From NCBI GenBank assembly GCA_963834825.1, contig CAWICZ010000015.1, positions 1 to 64,000 of the forward strand: DNA of 64,000 nt, read 5' to 3'. Under the pieces are notes generated by a model. That model worked only from the letters and a program-made list of their open reading frames with translations. It was not told where the DNA came from and did not search any database. Both the position numbers and the translations under genes were made by a program. This DNA is from JACDAN01 sp963834825. Its GTDB lineage: Bacteria > Actinomycetota > Thermoleophilia > Gaiellales > Gaiellaceae. Within the stretch, counting starts at the first letter, position 1. The number at the start of each line of letters is the position of its first letter. Positions 61,298 to 64,000 of this stretch are shown here, piece after piece.

Positions 61298-62722
61298 ATG
61301 TCTGCGGGTGATGTGATCACGGGGCGCTACGAGCTCCTGGCGCTCGTCGGACGCGGCGGAATGTCGACCGTGTGGCGCTCGCATGACCGGCTGCTCGACC
61401 GCACCGTCGCGATCAAGGTCCTCCACGAACAGTTCGCGTCGGACGAGGAGTACGTCGAGCGCTTCCGCCGCGAGGCACGCTCGGTTGCCCAGCTCAGCCA
61501 TCCGAACATCGTCACGGTCATCGACCGTGGCGAGGACGAGAGCCGTCAGTACATCGTCTTCGAGTACGTCGAGGGCGAGAACCTGAAACAGCTGCTCCAG
61601 CGCACTGGACGGCTCCCCGTACGCGACGCGATCCTCATGGCCCTTCAGATGGCGCGGGCGCTCGCCTTCGCCCACGGCCGAGGGCTCGTCCATCGCGACG
61701 TGAAGCCGCAAAACGTGCTGCTCAACGAGGACGGCCAACCGAAGATGACCGACTTCGGCATCGCGCGCTCGGTCGACGTCCAGGGTGTGACGATCACTGG
61801 GACCGTCGTCGGCACGAGCGAGTACATCTCGCCCGAGCAGGCGCGGGGCGAGCAGGTCGACGCGCTCAGCGACGTCTATTCCCTCGGCGTCGTCCTCTAC
61901 GAGCTCCTCACCGGCAGCGTGCCGTTCACGGGCGAGAACTTCGTGGCGATCGCGCTCAAGCACGTCCACGAGCCGCCGCCAGATCTCCTCGAGCGCAGGC
62001 CGGACGTGCCGCCGCGGGTGGCGATGGCGGTCGAGCGGGCGATGGCGAAGAACCCCGCCGATCGCTTCCAGTCGATGGGTGAGCTCTGCTCGGAGCTCGA
62101 GGCGGAGCTCGCCGGCCTGGACCCGGCCTCGGAGGAGGCGACGATGATCGCAGGCCGGCCCGTGACGCCGGCCCAGCCGCGGCGCGCCGAAAGGCGGCGG
62201 CGCGGCGGCTTCCTTTGGCCGATCGCCGCCGTCCTCGCCGTGTTCACGGTCGCAGCCTTCGCCGCGTTCGGGGCGTTCACCCTGCGGAACGGCGACGGAT
62301 CTCCTGACGCTGCGCCGAATGCTCCGATCAGGCTTCAGGGCGTGGCCGCGTACGACCCCGAGGGCGGTGACGGGGAGCACGACGCCGAGGCTCCGCTCGC
62401 CACAGACGGAAACACGGGGACGTACTGGACGACCGAGACCTACGAGGACTTCTCCAATTCGAAGGACGGCGTCGGGCTCGTCCTCGATGCGCGCAGGGAA
62501 GCCGAGCCTCGGGCGATCACCGTCCTCTCGGAGACGCCCGGCTTTCAGGCCGAGATTCGCGCAGGAAACTCCCGGCAAGGCCCGTTCCGGACCGTGTCAG
62601 AGTCACAAACCGTCGAGAGCGAGACCTCGTTCGACCTGAACGAGGCGAAGGCCCGCTACTTCGTCGTCTGGATCACCGACCTCGACGGTCGGGCTCGCAT
62701 CAACGAGGTTCGCGTCTCCTAG
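61298..62722 (+). CDS. PknB-type Ser/Thr protein kinase with extracytoplasmic discoidin-like domain
   Basis: A 474-residue membrane kinase. Kinase domain 1-275: P-loop GRGGMSTVWRSHD, Lys in TVAIKVLHE, catalytic HRDVKPQNVLL, DFG TDFGIARS, activation segment TGTVVGTSEYISPEQA. A TM helix lies near 310-330 (FLWPIAAVLAVFTVAAFAAFG). The extracytoplasmic ~140 residues have a beta-sandwich pattern (APIRLQGVAAYDPEGGDGE, LATDGNTGTYWTTETYEDFS, RYFVVWITDLDGRARINEVRV), resembling F5/8-type carbohydrate-binding domains. No PASTA repeats are present, unlike PknB. Downstream is the convergent ddl gene. Confidence 0.92.
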   Translation: MSAGDVITGRYELLALVGRGGMSTVWRSHDRLLDRTVAIKVLHEQFASDEEYVERFRREARSVAQLSHPNIVTVIDRGEDESRQYIVFEYVEGENLKQLLQRTGRLPVRDAILMALQMARALAFAHGRGLVHRDVKPQNVLLNEDGQPKMTDFGIARSVDVQGVTITGTVVGTSEYISPEQARGEQVDALSDVYSLGVVLYELLTGSVPFTGENFVAIALKHVHEPPPDLLERRPDVPPRVAMAVERAMAKNPADRFQSMGELCSELEAELAGLDPASEEATMIAGRPVTPAQPRRAERRRRGGFLWPIAAVLAVFTVAAFAAFGAFTLRNGDGSPDAAPNAPIRLQGVAAYDPEGGDGEHDAEAPLATDGNTGTYWTTETYEDFSNSKDGVGLVLDARREAEPRAITVLSETPGFQAEIRAGNSRQGPFRTVSESQTVESETSFDLNEAKARYFVVWITDLDGRARINEVRVS

Positions 62723-63744
62723 AACTCGAGCGTCGAGCGGCGCTCGTGCCGCTCGAGCGCGAGCTCGATCAGGCGGTCGAGCAGCTCGGGATAGGAGATC
62801 CCCGAGGCCTCGAAGAGCTTGGCGTAGACGCTCGTCGCCGTGAACCCGGGGATCGTGTTCAGCTCGTTGACCAGCACCTCCCCGTCGGCCGTCACGAAGC
62901 AGTCGGCGCGGGCCATGCCCTCGCAGTCCGAGGCGATGAATGCCTCGACGCTGACCTGCTGGACGCGCTCGATCGCCGTCTCGGGGATCCGCGGCGGGAT
63001 GATCAGGTCCATCCCGCCCTCGTCGTACTTGGCCGAGTAGTCGTACCAGTCGACGCCGCCGAAGCCGTGCGCCTCGATCTCGCCCGGGATCGATGCGATC
63101 GGCTCGCGGTTGCCGAGCACCCCGCATTCCACCTCGACCCCGTCGACGAACTCCTCGACGAGCACCTTCTCGTCGTGGCGCCGCGCGAGCGCGACCGCCT
63201 GCGCCAGTTGCTCCGCTCGCTCGACCTTCGTGATCCCGACCGAGGACCCGAGCCGCGCCGGCTTGACGAACACCGGATAGCCGAACGGGTTCTCGGGGCG
63301 GTCGCCGTTCCGCAGGGTCACGGAGCGCGTGACCGGGATGCCCTTGTCGCGACAGACGGACTTGAAGAGATCCTTGTCCATGCAGAGCGCCGAGGCCGTC
63401 ACACCGGCACCGACGTAGGGCACGTCGGCGAGCTCGAGCAGACCCTGGACGGTCCCGTCCTCACCGAAGGGCCCGTGCAGGATCGGCAGCACGACGTCGA
63501 CCCGACCCAGGGCCTCGGGCGGCGATCCCACCGTCGGCACGGGCAGCGTCTCCGCAACGGGGCGCTCGAGCTCCTTCAGGCCCGAGTTCAGCGCCCAGCG
63601 CCCCTCCCGGTCGATCTCGATCGTCTCGATCTCGTAGCGCTCCGGATCGAGCGCGTCCACGACCGACCGTGCGGAGAGGACGGAGATCTCGTGCTCGCTC
63701 GATCGCCCGCCGGCGACGACGGCGACACGGATCTTCTTGCTCAC
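62719..63744 (-). CDS. ddl: D-alanine--D-alanine ligase
   Basis: A 341-residue ATP-grasp ligase. N-terminal GGRSSEHEISVLSARSV and ILHGPFGEDGTVQGLLELAD, ATP-binding VFVKPARLGSSVGITKVERA, and the metal-binding end EVLVNELNTIPGFTATSVYA are diagnostic. It makes the D-Ala-D-Ala dipeptide for peptidoglycan. ATG 63744 overlaps the preceding PASTA gene's stop by 4 bp, so both are cell-wall genes in one operon. Confidence 0.96.
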   Translation of the reverse strand: MSKKIRVAVVAGGRSSEHEISVLSARSVVDALDPERYEIETIEIDREGRWALNSGLKELERPVAETLPVPTVGSPPEALGRVDVVLPILHGPFGEDGTVQGLLELADVPYVGAGVTASALCMDKDLFKSVCRDKGIPVTRSVTLRNGDRPENPFGYPVFVKPARLGSSVGITKVERAEQLAQAVALARRHDEKVLVEEFVDGVEVECGVLGNREPIASIPGEIEAHGFGGVDWYDYSAKYDEGGMDLIIPPRIPETAIERVQQVSVEAFIASDCEGMARADCFVTADGEVLVNELNTIPGFTATSVYAKLFEASGISYPELLDRLIELALERHERRSTLEF

Positions 63745-64000
63745 GGCACGGGCGCCGGCGGGGGCGGAGGCGGCTCGGGCGCCGGGGGCGGCGGCTCGGG
63801 TTGCTCGGTGAGCCGACCGACGAAGAGCGTCACCGTCGCGCCCGGCTCCGCCTGTTCGCCCGGAGGCGGTGTCTGGCTGATGACCACGCCGTCCTCGTCG
63901 GGGTTCTGGGTCGGCGTATCCCGGATCGCGACCTCCCAGCCCTCGTTCTCGAGCGTCGCCTGCGCGCTCGACTCGTCGAGCCCGCGAACGTCGGGCACCG
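63741..64000 (-). CDS. PASTA-domain protein, 5' part beyond window (probably PknB-like kinase or PBP)
   Basis: Only the C-terminal ~86 residues are visible: one PASTA repeat (VPDVRGLDESSAQATLENEG, VVISQTPPPGEQAEPGATVT) and a Pro-rich tail (PEPPPPAPEPPPPPPAPVP). PASTA repeats bind muropeptides and occur at the end of PknB-type kinases and class A or B PBPs. The gene precedes ddl in an overlapping cell-wall operon. The reading frame continues open to the edge of the window. Confidence 0.8.
   Translation of the reverse strand, partial: VPDVRGLDESSAQATLENEGWEVAIRDTPTQNPDEDGVVISQTPPPGEQAEPGATVTLFVGRLTEQPEPPPPAPEPPPPPPAPVP

Overview
The window is about 64 kb of very GC-rich chromosomal DNA, gene-dense on both strands, with many 1-30 bp gene overlaps. 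GTG starts are common and several -10-like boxes lie immediately before start codons, which suggests leaderless mRNAs. OpcA, a PknB-type kinase, OmpR/LuxR/PadR/LysR regulators, class III cyclase fusions, an EfeM/EfeU pair and a coxB-coxA-ctaB cluster all point to Actinomycetota. A Thermoleophilia-like lineage is my best guess, but that is inference. I found no intact tRNA or rRNA gene, CRISPR array, integrase or transposase.

Layout. 1-2797: 3'-truncated LuxR/LAL ATPase regulator. 2.8-8.8 kb: two DHA2 drug exporters, each preceded by a related ~96-bp element resembling a tRNA 3' end, then a 76-aa protein, a PAP2-like membrane enzyme and an FAD monooxygenase. 9.17-15.12 kb: a 5.9-kb segment bounded by two identical 39-bp direct repeats of a tRNA-Arg(CCU)-like 3' half. 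It holds a frame-broken DUF11 surface protein and a giant cyclase-nSTAND-WD40 protein. 15.1-19.8 kb: a secreted M28 peptidase and a xylose-type sugar ABC transporter. 19.8-28.6 kb: a small protein, EfeU/EfeM iron uptake, a TPR membrane protein, a hydrolase-cyclase fusion, a DEAD-box helicase. 28.6-31.0 kb: amino-acid ABC transporter. 31-39.9 kb: MFS exporters, a phosphotransferase, PadR plus a CADD-like diiron protein, split ChrB, a hydrolase/LysR pair, a kelch protein.

40.0-43.9 kb: aa3-type cytochrome oxidase (coxB-coxA-ctaB plus a 63-aa single-TM protein). 44-47.8 kb: a truncated amidase, a STAS protein, a two-component system, a conserved small protein. 47.8-55.7 kb: a pentose-phosphate cluster in which rpiB, tal, pgi, gnd, zwf and opcA all overlap, with tkt divergent 22 bp away. 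55.7-64 kb: epimerase, dCTP deaminase, aldo/keto reductase, DNA polymerase IV, PNP oxidase divergent from a PLP-dependent aminotransferase, a Ser/Thr kinase with an extracytoplasmic domain, D-Ala-D-Ala ligase and the tail of a PASTA protein.

Caution on quality: at least nine genes carry reading-frame breaks, and most look like single-base insertions in otherwise well-conserved sequence. One exporter seems to hold three insertions that cancel out. This looks more like uncorrected sequencing error than mass pseudogenisation. Broken genes are annotated as one locus each.

The strongest candidates for something new are the tRNA-fragment-bounded cyclase-nSTAND-WD40 segment, the tRNA-like leaders of the two exporters, and several palindromes sitting exactly on start codons (EfeM, ChrB/MFS, PdxH/aminotransferase) or on a -10 box (PadR).
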